Origin: Saccharum officinarum
Lineage: Eukaryota; Streptophyta; Magnoliopsida; Poales; Poaceae
Length of the DNA: 64,000 nt
NCBI GenBank assembly: GCA_020631735.1
Contig: CM036215.1
Location: 15,650,346 to 15,714,345 of the forward strand
Direction: 5' to 3'
This document shows, piece after piece, positions 38,395 to 50,271 of this stretch. The position numbers and the translations under genes are program-made. The notes under the pieces were generated by a model. The model was not told where the DNA came from and did not search any database. It saw only the letters and a list, made by a program, of their open reading frames with translations. How positions within the stretch are numbered: the stretch's first letter is position 1; each line of letters opens with the position of its first letter.

Positions 38395-40499
38395 CTATTC
38401 GTCATCATCATCGTCATCACCGTCACGCCACGGTCCATTGTCAATGGCCTTTGTAGCATCATCATTAGTGAGTTGCTTGGCGTAGATGTTCTTGAGGAAG
38501 CGGCAGTTTTCCATGGTATGATTGGACTTGGGATGAATCTGGCAGGGACCCTTCAAAGCTTTGTTATAATCCTCTTGATAGTCATGGCGACCAGTAGGTT
38601 TCTTAACCGTGTGGACCTCATGGTTGTCTTCACGGGGGCACTTGCCTTTGTAATCACCGCGATTATCGGGCCACCTGTCGCGATTATCTCGGCGGACATG
38701 ATTGTTGTTGTTGCGCCAGTTGCGACGGTCACGGTTGCTGTTTTGACCATGGTCATCAGGTTTCTCGTCCCGGCGCGCTAGGTGTTCGGGGCGTGATGAC
38801 CCACCCACGTCTTCCTTAATAATCTTCTCGACGTCATCGGCATCCGCGTAGTTCTTGGCCATAGCGAGGAGCTCGGAGACCATATATGGCTGTTTCCGGA
38901 GCAGCTTGCTTCGAAGAGCGTTGTGGTGGCGAAGGCCTTTGATGAAAGCCGAGACTGCTTCGTCATTAGTGATTCTTGGGATTTTGAGACGCATATTCGA
39001 GGTCATATTTGTCGGATGTAGTCACGCAGCGGCTCGCCTGCTCAGTCACGTATGCGCTCGAGGTCCCGACTGGTCACATGTGGCGATGAAATTGTCGATG
39101 AAGGCTTGCCAAAGGTTCGACCAGCGGTTGAACTGGTTCTCTGGGAGGCTAAGAAGCCATTGGTGACCTGCCTGATCAAGAACAACTGGAAGATAGTTAG
39201 CCATTACATGCTCATCACCTGCGGTGGACCGGACGATGATCTCATAGAGCGTGACCCAGCTTTTGGGGTTCTCCTTGCTGTCATATTTCCTAAGCATCTC
39301 AAGCTTAAAATTCCTTGGCCAGACGACTTGTCGGAGATGAGGAGTAAACTGTTTAAGACCCGGGGGCCATGTTCGATGTCGTACTAGATACGGCGCACGT
39401 TCTTGTAGGCATGGTAGTCATTAGCATGACTATTAATGTGACTGTGGGCATCGCGAGGAGGAAGACAGTGACGGAGATCGCGAGGAGGGTTCTGGTCGAC
39501 CTCCTGATCTCCATTGCCGCGACGATTGCGGTTATTGTCACAATGACCTCGACCACCTTCTTGTCTACCCTCGTCACCGCCGCCACCACCGCCATGTCCG
39601 CCGCCGCCATCGCCACCACCACATGGGGGATTGGGTGCTCTCTGATCGTCGCTATGTTGGCGACTTGGATGCTCTAAAGCGCGGAAGTGACGGCTCTAAC
39701 TAGATGCAATGGACGTGCTTGTAGCAGCTCAGGCTCGCTGGGCGAGCTCGATGGTTTGTCCCATGGCAGCGATCAGATATGCTTTGATTTCTTCACAAAC
39801 CGCGTGGTTCTCTGGTGTGTCTGGCAATCGGTCTAGGTTGGCCATGGCAATGGCCACATTGGCACTTGGGGTCCTAAAAACTTGCCTATCGCCTACTCTA
39901 TCGAAGGTGTTAGCCAAATCACGAGGTTAGGGTCCCCAGTGACGTGCTTCTTCTTCTTTTGCCTCTAGGCGACGGTGTTTGGCACGGTCGGCGTTATGCT
40001 ATTCACGAAGTTGCCGTTGGTTGTCAGTTTCTCACATGACTACGGGCTTCTCATTGCTGACGTTGAGCACCATGGCGCCGCGTCTTGGTGGGAACCTTAG
40101 GATCAGGGAGAAACTCGGAGGGTATGGTAGTGGATCTAGATCGTATTCGTCGTCGAGGTGTTCGACCTCGGTATGTGTAGATCCGGTGCTGGAGCCACCA
40201 TTCTCAGGAAGTGTATGGACCGAGCTGTCACAATGTTCTCGGACACTAACCATGTTGACAGCATTGCCTGCTGATGGTCGAGGCATGTCCAGGAAGCACA
40301 AATCTAAAACACGGTCACGCTCCATGGAACCCATGAACAGATGAGGCGTACGAAACGCGTACTCGGAAGCAGTGTTTTTTAGACCGTATGGAAGGGCCTG
40401 GCAATCCTCCATCGGGGCTTGGTACTCATAGAGCCTGAGGCCAAGTGTAGGAACCGGTCGAAGGCATACCGTACGTCCTTCAGGAGTAGCGGTGACCAC
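38395..40499 (-). pseudogene. gag of the Tat-type element, fragmented
   Basis: Minus-strand pieces: 40499-40032 is an N-terminal acidic region. A middle piece lies at 39917-39729. 39297-39046 has the capsid-like text WLLSLPENQFNRWSNLWQAF. 39006-38395 has ITNDEAVSAFIKGLRHHN, an Arg/Asn/Asp-rich stretch and a C-terminal knuckle-like segment (CQIHPKSNHTMENCRFLK), then a run of Asp. Stops separate all pieces. Confidence 0.8.
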
Positions 40500-40569
40500 T
40501 AGATCTGTATCAAGCCGTGTTGGACGGCGAGCCCGAACTGGTCGGGTAGATCTGTTGTGGTGGAGAGGT

Positions 40570-41012
40570 ACCTACTTGGTAGATTGATTTTGAATTGAAT
40601 CTACTAAAGTTAGGGTTTGAGAAAGCTTGTGGCCGACCTGGTCGATAGCTTCGATTAGGTCAGTGTTGTCGATCGTCCTTCCTTTGTAGCGGGGAAGTGG
40701 TCGACGAGTTGTCAGCGTGGTTGGAGCCGTTGCTGGGGTGGTCAGAGCTATTGCCAGCGTGGTCAGAGCCGTTGCTAGGGTGGCCGGAGCCGTAGCTAGC
40801 GTGATCGGAGCCGTAGCCGATGAAGACATGGTTGACGCAGATCGGATTTGTGCCTCCTCCGTGGCAGTGGCAGTGAAGCTATTGATGGCGGTGGTCCAGG
40901 TGATCTGACCGACGGTGAACGTGAGACCGTCCGCCACGGCCGCGGAGTTGGGGATGATGACCATCTTGCTCACCTAGGAAGCTGTACGCACACCCCCTAC
41001 CTCGCGCGTCAC
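40570..41012 (-). other. 5' leader of the Tat-type element with a short Ala/Thr repeat
   Basis: Between the 5' LTR and gag. 40980-40572 on the minus strand encodes repeated (A/T)LATAxTTLA units. Corresponding DNA is a tandem repeat of about 30 bp at 40715-40830 (GGTCAGAGCCGTTGC type). Next to the LTR the coding strand reads GTGACGCGCGAGGTAGGGGG, the position of the primer binding site; I do not assign a tRNA. Confidence 0.55.
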
Positions 41013-41481
41013 TATCGATGAAACCTGGTCGATAGTCTACCGAGGGGTATGCCCAAGGTAGTGATTTGTCGGTAGACAGGTGCGCAAGCTACGAACTAGA
41101 TGGTGACGCAAGACACAACAAGGTTTTTATCCAGGTTCGGCCGCCGTGAGGGTATAATACCTATGTCCTGCGTCTGATCTGTATTGTTGTTTATAATGAG
41201 ATGTGTTTTGAGGGGGTCCCCTGCCCACCTTATATAGTCTGAGGGGCAGGGTTACAAATCTGGAAACTAATCCTGCTCGGTTACAATTGCCATAGCTGGC
41301 CGAATTAGGATTCCTATTCTAACCGACCAGGATCTTGCTTGATCTCCAAGTTTGCTTTCCTTCCTTGTGTGGGACGCTGAGCAGATCGACTGGGCCACAC
41401 GTCATCTTCTGATGGGCCGAGCCCACTGGTTCGGGCCAGCCAAAGTCTAGCCATAAGGGTATAGAGGTTAATACCCCCACA
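41013..41481 (-). repeat. 5' LTR of the Tat-type element
   Basis: 469 bp, from TATCGATGAAACC to TACCCCCACA on the plus strand, matching the 3' LTR with visible substitutions of several per cent. It also has the non-canonical TA end on the coding strand. Confidence 0.9.
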
Positions 41482-41486
41482 ACAAT

Positions 41487-42242
41487 CATATAGAGCATTT
41501 TTATGCGGATGTTTTTTTTAATTTTCAGTGGTGGGCAAGCCATCGGCCTCTAACCAATCATCACTGTTTATCACCATTTATAGAGGCAGTCAGCCATTAT
41601 GCCCACCACTATCAATGGCATTTACAAACTCAGGTGTGTTAAGACGTGCGCCTCCGCTTAAACTTAAAAAAACAAAAATAAAATTGTGTCTTTGAGGGAT
41701 CAAACTGTAGGGACCGTGACACTGACACCTAAGATAAGGGAGTGAATTAGACAACTTAAAAACTACTTCTAACTGGCCTCTAATTTCAACCTAGTTAAAA
41801 CCTATGCAAGAAATAAACTATCTAGATGTGCAACTAAGGTTTTGCTAGGTGTGTTGCTATCTCTATAGCAAAATAGTTATGCAACCTTGGTTCAATCCTA
41901 TCAACTGAGCTAGAAAGGTAAATCACACAACTTAAGTACACAATGTAAATGTAGAAGCTTGATTGAGATAGAGATGCAAACTCCCGTCGATGACTCTAGT
42001 ATTTTTACTGAGGTATCGAGAAGCTCCTCACTTCCGCCTAGTCCTCATCAGAGACCCTCGTAAGGATGCCCTCACAAGGGCCAAGCTCCAGGTCAGGCAA
42101 CTCCGTGGATATCTCTCGGGCCTTCCTCATGCGTAAGTGGGTCTCCAAGATGGCCTCTCCCGGACCGCTCGCCACTGTCTTCACTATTGAGCTTCAGGCC
42201 AAACTATCGTGAGCCTCATTCTCTCTAGTACCGGAATGCTAT
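41487..42242. repeat. Segmental duplication copy A, last visible block
   Basis: Matches 60915-61669 in copy B. The first 220 bp (to about 41710) resemble 52190-52345 (ATTTATAGAGGCAG, GTTAAGACG, TCTTTGAGG then a CAAAC). They are therefore a fragment of a dispersed CACTA-like element. No gene is seen. Copy B is interrupted by an LTR at the site GCTAT equal to 42238-42242. Confidence 0.85.
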
Positions 42243-43606
42243 GGTCTGATGTTGCACTGCTGGCTCGGTCAGATGCATGCTCCTTTATGAATAGCAGCAG
42301 TGTATAGTCGATGCCTATCCTTATGCTAGTCTGACGCTTGGTCCGATGCCTTCTGGACGGCTCCCTACTAGGGTTCGGTGGCCTATGGTCCGATGCCCTT
42401 TGGGGTCCGGTCCAGTGCTCTGCTGAGCCCTCTTTCAATTTGTTTCTTTGTCATCTTCGTGTTTGGCTTGGTTCCATCTTGTGTCTTGGACTTTTGAATG
42501 TACTTGTACATCTTCATCATAGCTCCTAATGTGTCTTTGATGATCCAGATCACCACTTTGCCTAAGCCCAAGTACACTTTGCATCCTTTGAACTATATCC
42601 AAAAACACTAGCAAATAATATTAGTCCAAATGGTCATGTTGATCATCAAACACCAAAATATAAACATAAATGGGCATGTGGATCCATTTTCCTTACACAA
42701 ACCTAAGATAGTTCCAACACACACATAACACTTCTCTATCATTAAACTACACACTCTTTTGTGACTATAACTAGATATCTATCAATTTATACCAACATTT
42801 CATAATTTTATATAGACTATTTTTGCTACTAAATAAACTCAAATGAAAAAGTTTCAATGACAAAGTTTTAAATCTTGTCAAGTACTATAGCTTCGATATA
42901 AGTTGTGCTTCCATAAAATATGTAGATTCGGCCACTACAACTTTAGTATTAACTATGTGAACATTCAAGGTTGTTTAGAAATTAAAAATTTTGAATTTCA
43001 AAATCTGTAATTTCAAATTTCAAAATATGTGAACTTAAAACAATATGTTGGACTGTAAATAGTTTCAAATAAAAAACCTTCTCAGCTACAAGGTAGTAGT
43101 CATGTTGAGGTCTACAATTTTGGTATAAAGTTTGTCTTCATTAGAGTTCATATAAAAAAATTATGAATTATTTTTAGATGCAAATATTTAGAGACTGACA
43201 TCGTAAGGAATCCACCTAAAAATCAACTTGTAGAGATGAATGCTTAGAATGGGTTCCTGTACATGCATCTTAAGATGTCTGTCTCCAAAAATTGATTTAA
43301 AGATAAGGGCATCTGAAGACCTATGTTAATTGATGATTTTCAGAGGTGATCGCCTTCGGACGCCCGCCATACAGATCATCTAGTAATTTCTAGAAGCTTG
43401 GGTCAAAAGATTATCTGGTGATGTCTAGTAACATGGCAATAGAGCTCACATAGTACCACATTATGATTAGGTGCAACTATTCATGGGTCAGCAGATCATT
43501 TGGTGTTCTAAGAAAAATTTGAACGTTGGAGCAATGACATGTGAGCTTGCTTGGGGATATTTATACCCCTCTAACTAGTGTTTTCAAGGTTGTTGGAGAC
43601 CATAGA
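42243..43606. other. Intergenic, transposon-derived, no gene
   Basis: It has repeated GGTCCGATGCC-like phrases (42340-42420), then AT-rich sequence. Nothing conserved or coding was recognised. This stretch follows the last base alignable with copy B because copy B is cut by an LTR there. Confidence 0.6.
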
Positions 43607-45389
43607 TGTAACAACCCCAAAAATCCCAGAGCCAAAAATCCCAGCTTTTTATAACTTTTTCCCAAAACCTTGCATGGTGAGTGGACATACTAGGAAGCCA
43701 ATGCAACCCTAGTTGCACTAGGTAAACCTTAACTAGCATGATTGAGCACGTGCATTAATTACCTATTTGTGATTGCCACTTCTTGGTTCTTTTGTTTGGT
43801 TAATAACTAATTAATCAACAATGTGAATTGAAGTAACTTGTGTGTGTGTGTGCTTGAGACCCTAGACTGGCAAAGGTTGGCCTAGTGGACCCACCCAAGG
43901 AGTGTATACATGTATAGGTTTACTTGTATACAGGTATAGACTTGTGGAGAAAGAAATAAGAATAGGAAACGAATTAGAAAAAGGAAACAAGATAGAAGGG
44001 GAGAAGAAGCCCACAGCCGTAGCCGGCCTAGCCTAGCACTGCACTCCCCTCCGCGCACGCGACTGCGACCCAGGTTGGTATAGGTTAGGATGGGCCGAGG
44101 TCAGGTTGATAAGGCTTCTAGAGCAAAAGATAACTAAGTGTGGCTTTACTTTGACTTAATAGATAGTCTTTCCTTGAAGGACAAATAGTCCATGATCATT
44201 CCCGATGGGATATGTTTCTATATGGTCTCTAGTGGGTTCACCAGACAGTCTGATTATTAGTAACATCGAATAGTTCGACAAAATTGGGTTGGCCGTGTCT
44301 AAGTGTATTAGTCTATAGTTGTCCTAGGGTTTCATTGGAACATTATGAGGAGTTATTGGAGAGTCTGATACTCGCTGTCAGACAGTCAGAAGAACTTTGA
44401 CAGAACATGTGTTCATCTATGTTCTTGGTGTTCTTAGGGGCTATAGTTCACTATGTCTAAGGAGGGTCCCTGAGATGTGTTGAGGACTTCATGGGGTGCT
44501 TGTCTAAGGTGTTAGTGTTGTGAATATAGGGTTGAAACTCATCTACATCTTTATTCGTGAGGTGCTCTATTCTAGGTGTGGATTTCTAGACCAAGATTGG
44601 GAGAAAAGTGGTGAGGAAATCATCTCTTGAGGTCTGGAAATCTGAGGTCACCAAGCTCATGCTCATATTCTTAAACTTCTATGTCACACATCATCTGAGG
44701 AGGATGTCTTCTTCAAGATTGGAAGGAACTTGGGAGGAGCATCTCCTTCATGCTTGAATATGTGAATTAGGGACTAAGATGGGATCAAGGAGTTGATAGG
44801 GGGGAGATTACAATCTTATGCTTGGAATTGGTCCAGTGATAAAGGTATTGAGCTCCATCTTCTTCTCCATTCAACAGCATGGGCTTCCTTCAATATTTTA
44901 TCCATTCTTCATCTTTCTCACTCTTGTTATCGCTTAATAACAGAGTGATGAGAGTGGTGAGATGAATGGGGGAGAGATGATGTTGGTGATTTGCGGTGAG
45001 TTATAAGCTGACAGGTAGGGCCAAGAGGGATATGAAGTGGAAAACGCAACATGATTGCTTGAAATTAGACAGGGTTCCTATAATCAGAGCTGAGTTGTTG
45101 GCATATGATCGAGCATAGCACTATGTTAACCTTCTTAGTTAGGAATGATCCGATGACGACAAGGTCACATAGGTTGAACTGGAGGGCAAACGAGCCATGA
45201 TCTATCCCAGGAGAGGTCCCTCTGGGCTCAATGAAATGCTTAAGATTGGAGGGGGATAGTTGGATCTGGGATTCAGAACGGGGTTTGCAGAGTTTTATTT
45301 GTAGCGACTTTCGGGTCATCACAGCACAATGCCTATTATGTGAGCACCAGGATATTACATAATAAGAACTATGATTGTGGGCACAGTGT
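43607..45389. other. Possible decayed LTR, no gene
   Basis: It starts TGTAACAACCCC, a common grass gypsy LTR beginning. A possible end GGGTCATCACA is at about 45325, but there is no target-site duplication or internal region. A GC-richer patch lies near 44010-44110 and a short TG run near 43848. No coding sequence is supported. Confidence 0.3.
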
Positions 45390-46985
45390 CTGTAGTTGTC
45401 ATTCAGTTTCATACAATTGCAAATTATGCAAATATTCTTATTGCTAGCGGTTTTGAATAAAAAGTGGATGCAATTCTATTGTTGTATCCCTATATCTATA
45501 GCTGGTAATTCAGTTCTTAGTGCCACAAATTTTGTTAAACTTTTTATTTGCCAACGGTTTTCCAGGAAAAGTGATTGTACTTGTCATTATTTTTTCCTAT
45601 AAGTTTAGCTGGCAGTCATTTCCTAGTGTTGCATATTATGACAAAAGAACTACTGCAATTATCAAAAACTTCACACTACACCAACGGTTTTATAGGAAAA
45701 AAGATTGTATATCTCATTATTGTTTCTGTGTAACTTGTAGCTATTAATTAGTTCAGTTCTTAGAACCACAGAGTATGCAAAACATCATACTGCACCCGTT
45801 ATTTTGTAGGAAAAGTGCATGTACTTATTATTATATTATTTCTCTTAATTTCTAACTGGCATTTCAGTTCTTACCACCACAGATTAAGCAAAACATCATA
45901 CTACACCCGCTATTTTGTAGGAAAAGTGCATGTACTTCTTATTATTATATTATTTCTCTTAATTTCTAGCTGGCATTTCAGCTCTTACCACTGATTATGC
46001 AAAACATCATATTGTGCCCACTGTTTTTTTAGAAAAAGTGCATGTACTTCTTATTATTATATTGTTTCTCTGGCATTTCAGTTCTTACCACCCCAGATTA
46101 AGCAAAACATCATAGTACGCCTGTTGTTTTATGGGAAAAGTGCATGTCCTTCTTATTATTATATTGTTTCTCTTAATTTCTAGCTGGCATTTCAGTTCTT
46201 ACCACCACATATTAAGCAAAACATCATATTACGCCCGCTATTTTGTAGAAAAAGTGCATGTACTTCTTATTATTATATTATTTCTCTTAATTTCTAGCTG
46301 GCATTTATGTTCTTACCACCACAGATTAAGCAAAACATCATACTACGCCCGCTATTGTGTAGGAAAAGTACATGTACTTCTTATTATTATATCGTTTCTC
46401 TTAATTTCTCGCTGGCATTTCAGTTCTTACCACCACAAATTATGCAAAACATCATACTATGCCCATTGTTTTGTAGGAAAAGTGCATGTACTTCTTTATT
46501 ATTATATTGTTTCTCTTAATTTATAGCAGGCATTTCAGTTCTTACCATCAAAGATTATGCAAAACATCATACTGTGCCCACTGTTTTGTAGGAAAAGTGC
46601 ATGTACTTCTTATTATTATATTGTTTCTCTTAATTTCTAGCTGGCATTTCAGTTCTTACCACCATATATTAAGCAAAACATCATACTACGCCCACTGTTT
46701 TGTAGGAAAAGTGAATGTACTTCTTATTATTATATTGCTTCTCTTAATTTCTATCTGGCATATTTCAGTTTTTACCACCATAGATTAAGCAAAACATCAT
46801 ACTACGCCTGCTGTTTTGTAGGAAAAATGAATATACTTATTACTATTATATTACTTCTCTTAATTTCTAGCTGGCATTTCAGTTCTTACCACCATAGATT
46901 ATGCAAAACGCCTATTTGTGCCAGCAAATTTGCAGCAAAAAGTCACGTACTTCTCACTATTCTTTTCCTATAAGTACAACCATTC
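45390..46985. repeat. Tandem array of about 14 units, period about 114 bp
   Basis: Each unit contains a version of GGAAAAGTGCATGTACTTC, TTATTATTATATT, TTAATTTCTAGCTGGCATTTC, TTACCACCA and AAGCAAAACATCATACT. The GTGCATGTAC anchor recurs at about 45463, 45571, 45701, 45815, 45926, 46038, 46140, 46254, 46368, 46482, 46597, 46711, 46827 and 46942. Central units are the most alike and edge units the most diverged, as expected for unequal exchange. Because 114 is 38 codons, open frames run through several units (for example 46131-46526) and spell a repeated hydrophobic peptide; I do not call it a gene. The array ends about 60 bp before the PLATZ start codon. Confidence 0.92.
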
Positions 46986-47043
46986 CTTTCACTTACCGGC
47001 ACCAACATTAGCACAAAGAACGTAATAGACTATTGATTTTACA

Positions 47044-48081
47044 ATGAAAAGGGAGACAGTGCCTTCATGGCTCGAGATATTGCTTGCAACACAATTCTTT
47101 ACGACTTGTGCAAACCATCTTCTTGCTAGTCGCAACGAGTGTAACCTATTTTGCACCCAGTGTGAGGCTACACCAGTTGCTTTCTGCAACTATTGTCGTT
47201 CAAGCGATCATTCCACTCATCGTGTAATCCAGGTAAGAAATGTGTACATGTGTAGTCAATGGAAAGGTAAAACATTTCATATTCATATATGTCATACAAT
47301 TCAAAACTTTATGATTTGGATGTTTTTTTCTCTTGTTGCTTCTTATGCCACCTCACAATTAAGAAATGTTATAAAACTTTACATAAAATGTGTTCTGAAT
47401 TTGGGTGTATAAAAATAGATTTCATTCATAGGCCACGGGTTCTTTGAGCAAGCACAAATATGATCTATGAAATGATGGTTGTATTTAAGTTCCAAATAAT
47501 TCGATGTTTCAGATAAGGCGATCATCCTATCATGATGTTGTGAGGGTTTCAGAGATTGAAGACATCCTTGATATTAACGATGTGCAAACTTATGTAATCA
47601 ATAGTGCAAGGGTTGTATTCCTGAATGAGCGCCCACAACTGCGTGCTTCTGGTGTCCCCATTTGTAAGGCACCTTCATCATCAACACATAGCTGTGAGAC
47701 ATGCAATCGTGCTCTACTTGATGCATTTCGCTTCTGCTCTCTTGGATGCAATGTAAGTTATCACAAACTATCTAAGGACGTTCTTTTCTCAAAAGTACAA
47801 AAATATGAAATAAGTTCCATAATTAATGAGCTGCATATATCTAATAAAATGCTTACCTTTTACAGCTTAGAGGCTTAAATATGGAAATGAGTACGCCAAC
47901 CATGGTTGAAAGCAGCCCTCAATCCAATGGTAAGGATCATGTGACTAGGATCGACGATGTTGGTTCAAGTACTACAAGTGACAAAGACAGCTGCAATGAC
48001 AAGAACAACGAAGAACCACCACCAAAAAGGGTTGCTCGTCACCGACGCAAGGGAATTCCCCAACGTGCGCCATTCTTCTAA
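47044..48081 (+). CDS. PLATZ-family zinc-dependent transcription factor
   Basis: There are three exons, 47044-47232, 47513-47752 and 47866-48081, with GT...AG introns all in phase 0, giving 214 residues. Exon 1 encodes [17 protein letters not shown] and the first Cys/His cluster (C22, H25, C33, C37, C40, C48, C51, H56, H59). Exon 2 encodes [31 protein letters not shown] and the second cluster ([19 protein letters not shown], residues 124-142). These are the signatures of PLATZ proteins, plant-specific DNA-binding regulators that act in the nucleus on A/T-rich sequence. The C-terminus is Ser/Asp-rich with a basic [10 protein letters not shown], a likely nuclear signal. The gene appears intact. 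The 114-bp array occupies its promoter-proximal region. Confidence 0.92.
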
Positions 48082-48149
48082 TGTGAAGCTCATGACAATA
48101 TCCATTAAATGTTGGGGCAAATAAGATGAGAGAATGTTTGTCATGGGTA

Positions 48150-48187
48150 GAATGAATGAATGAATGAACGAATGAATGAATGAATGA
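48150..48187. repeat. (AATG)n microsatellite
   Basis: About nine GAATGAAT-phase tetranucleotides with one AACG interruption, in the 3' flank of the PLATZ gene. Confidence 0.9.
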
Positions 48188-49326
48188 CCCCAATTCTATG
48201 TAGGGTTGATTTCTTCAAATTGCGAGCCTTTCAAAAACATTTTACTAGACCATTTAATGGTTGTTTCTCTCAAAGCAAGCAATTGTTATACATGGAAGCA
48301 CATGGTTTATGGTTTGGCAACTGATGACTTGTATCTAGTAAATAAAAGGAAACCTTACTCGTGGAATTCAAGTATCTCATACATAGGAAATAATAAAGTT
48401 CGAAACTAGAAAGTTATCTCTATTGCTACGACACTAAACAAACCTGGACAGAAATGGTGAAGGAGCGAGCAGGAGGATTTGGGTCTAGTGCCATGACGCT
48501 AAGCCTGGCCTAAAAAAAAAATCTAAATATCACTTTTATAATTTTGGCCCAATTCTATCTTGCCATAGGCGTGGCCCAGATGCATTCTTCTCCGAGCCCA
48601 AAGCAAACTTCAGCGTGCCAGCGAGGCCGAATGGAGCACCGGAGTACCAAGGGTGGGATGACGGTGGCCGGTCATGGCCATGGCCCATGGCCGGAGGAGA
48701 GAACAAAAGATCAGAATGCAGCTTGCTGCAGCCTCTTGCAGGATTGCAACAGATATGCCCAATCCCCTCGTTGCTCTATTTTAGTCTTGAACTCCCTAAT
48801 CTTAGGAGAAGATAAGGCACTATTTGAGCTACAGTCTGATTCACCACCCCTGAATCAGTCACTGAATTAAAAAAAACCCTCAAACTTATAGCAGACAACA
48901 TACACATAATAATTATTAAAACTAGATAAAATATTCCTCTTAACCATTTCAAAGTAATTCCTTACATGGTTTTTGCTGACGTGGCAGTGGGACCACCCGT
49001 CATTTGGTCTCTTCTTTGTCTCCTATATAAAAAGATATAACTTTTTCATATAATAAAGTCATATGAATACAAATTTTATATTAAAGTCATAGAGCTCGAT
49101 ACAGTCTATAATTATGCAGTTGACATATAACTTCTTATCTAAAATATTTTAGAGGCTCAAATATCCATTTTAAGTTGCAATATTTTATAATTCAATTTTT
49201 TGATTTTTTTTCAAATGACCTCCGATATGTTGACACAGTTTATACCAAAGATGTAATTCGTAGTAAGATCTGTAACTTAATAGTTGAAAAAAATTATTTG
49301 ATATCATTTAGAGGCCTATATATTAA
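48188..49326. other. Intergenic, no supported gene
   Basis: AT-rich apart from 48540-48800, where overlapping open frames (66-108 codons) lack any recognisable domain. The stretch 49020-49320 is strongly AT-rich. Nothing functional is assigned. Confidence 0.5.
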
Positions 49327-49902
49327 CACTACCAGACTCGAGAAAATTCCTAACGGTTTATTGTATTCCTGTGGGTTTCTAAAAACCGTCAGGAACTAGT
49401 ATCACTCCTGTCTGCTGATGAAAACCATCAGGAAACATATGGATATCTCCTGTCAGGAAACCGAACAAATCGACAGGAACAGATGTGCGGTTCCTGACGG
49501 CAACCTAGCTAGGTCTCAGACCTACAGGAGTTCAGGAGTAGAGAGAAACTCCGGAAAACTCGGCACCCACGCGGTCGGACGTGAGATCTAATTATCCAAT
49601 TCTGTTTTTGCTGCTAGCTGGAATCCACACTGCTACTTTTGGGCCCACTCACATATAGCCAATGCTAAAATATCGCCTCCCCAAACCCTAATCGACGCAT
49701 TAATTCGCCACCCGCTCGACTCCGCCGCCGCCTGTCGGTTTGATTATTTTTCCTGTCGGTGCTCATGTCAGAAAAATAATTACAGCTGCTGTCGGTTTTG
49801 TTTTCGTGACGGTCATGCTGGCCGGACTGGTAGTTGACCGGTCAAAACAAAGCCGTTAGTTCCTGACAGCTTTTAGGCCTTCCCTGGTCTGGTCTGGTAG
49901 TG
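49327..49902. mobile_element. Non-autonomous CACTA mini-element
   Basis: 576 bp bounded by CACTACCAGA and TCTGGTAGTG, a perfect 10-bp terminal inverted repeat. Flanking triplets TAA and TCA are a one-mismatch 3-bp target duplication. Subterminal TCCTGACGG / CCGTCAGGA-type motifs occur in both orientations near each end, as in CACTA elements. It has no coding region. It ends 369 bp upstream of the TPR gene start codon. Confidence 0.85.
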
Positions 49903-50271
49903 TCATGTTTTCTAATGTTGACGGGATGCTGACCTAGGATTTTGAATTTTTTCTCTGAAATTCAGCTACTAGTTCGTTTGTGCCGCTTTGTTGGTTCATC
50001 TTGTGCCCCGAGCACTTGTGTGTGAAGCTCAGCGCAACAGCAAGCTCTGCCGTGAACCGTCCATTTCATGATCATTCCTGACCATTCCTTTGAACGAACG
50101 CGAGCCGACGACAAGAGCAGACGAACCTACGTATTTCGATTCTTTTCAATCCATGTCGTCATTTTGAGCAACCTCTCAAACCTTATCTCCCTCTCTCTCG
50201 ACCCCTTGCCTGCGGCCTGCCACGACGACGAAACGTTGGCATGTGAGCGCCACGCCTCCGCCGCCGTACCC

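Larger units (their letters stand above)
28590..41481 (-). mobile_element. Tat/Retand-type Ty3/gypsy retrotransposon, degenerate
   Basis: A 12,892-bp element on the minus strand, flanked by ACAAT at 28585-28589 and 41482-41486; copy B has the single empty site at 60910-60914. LTRs are 468 and 469 bp. Minus-strand order is LTR, gag, protease, RT-RNase H, a second RNase H-like segment, integrase, a long 3' region, LTR. The 3' region carries a spliced gene on the opposite strand. The second RNase H and the large extra 3' region are typical of the Tat lineage (Grande, RIRE2 and Retand relatives). Gag and pol are cut by many stops and frameshifts. Confidence 0.93.

Noticed and set aside
43607..45325. 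A second solo LTR (TGTAACAACCCC ... GGGTCATCACA)
   Set aside because: No target-site duplication, no partner sequence in the window, and the right end is only loosely similar to an LTR end. Kept as low-confidence sequence.
46131..46526. 131-codon open frame with a repeated hydrophobic peptide
   Set aside because: It is created by the 114-bp tandem repeat having a length divisible by three; there is no independent evidence of translation, and the edge units break the frame.
45390..46985. CRISPR array
   Set aside because: Units are contiguous 114-bp tandem repeats without spacers, in a plant genome.
50068..50271. N-terminal extension of the TPR gene from the ATG at 50068
   Set aside because: The added 68 residues do not look like a plastid transit peptide, while the start at 50272 is followed by a standard transit and lumen signal.
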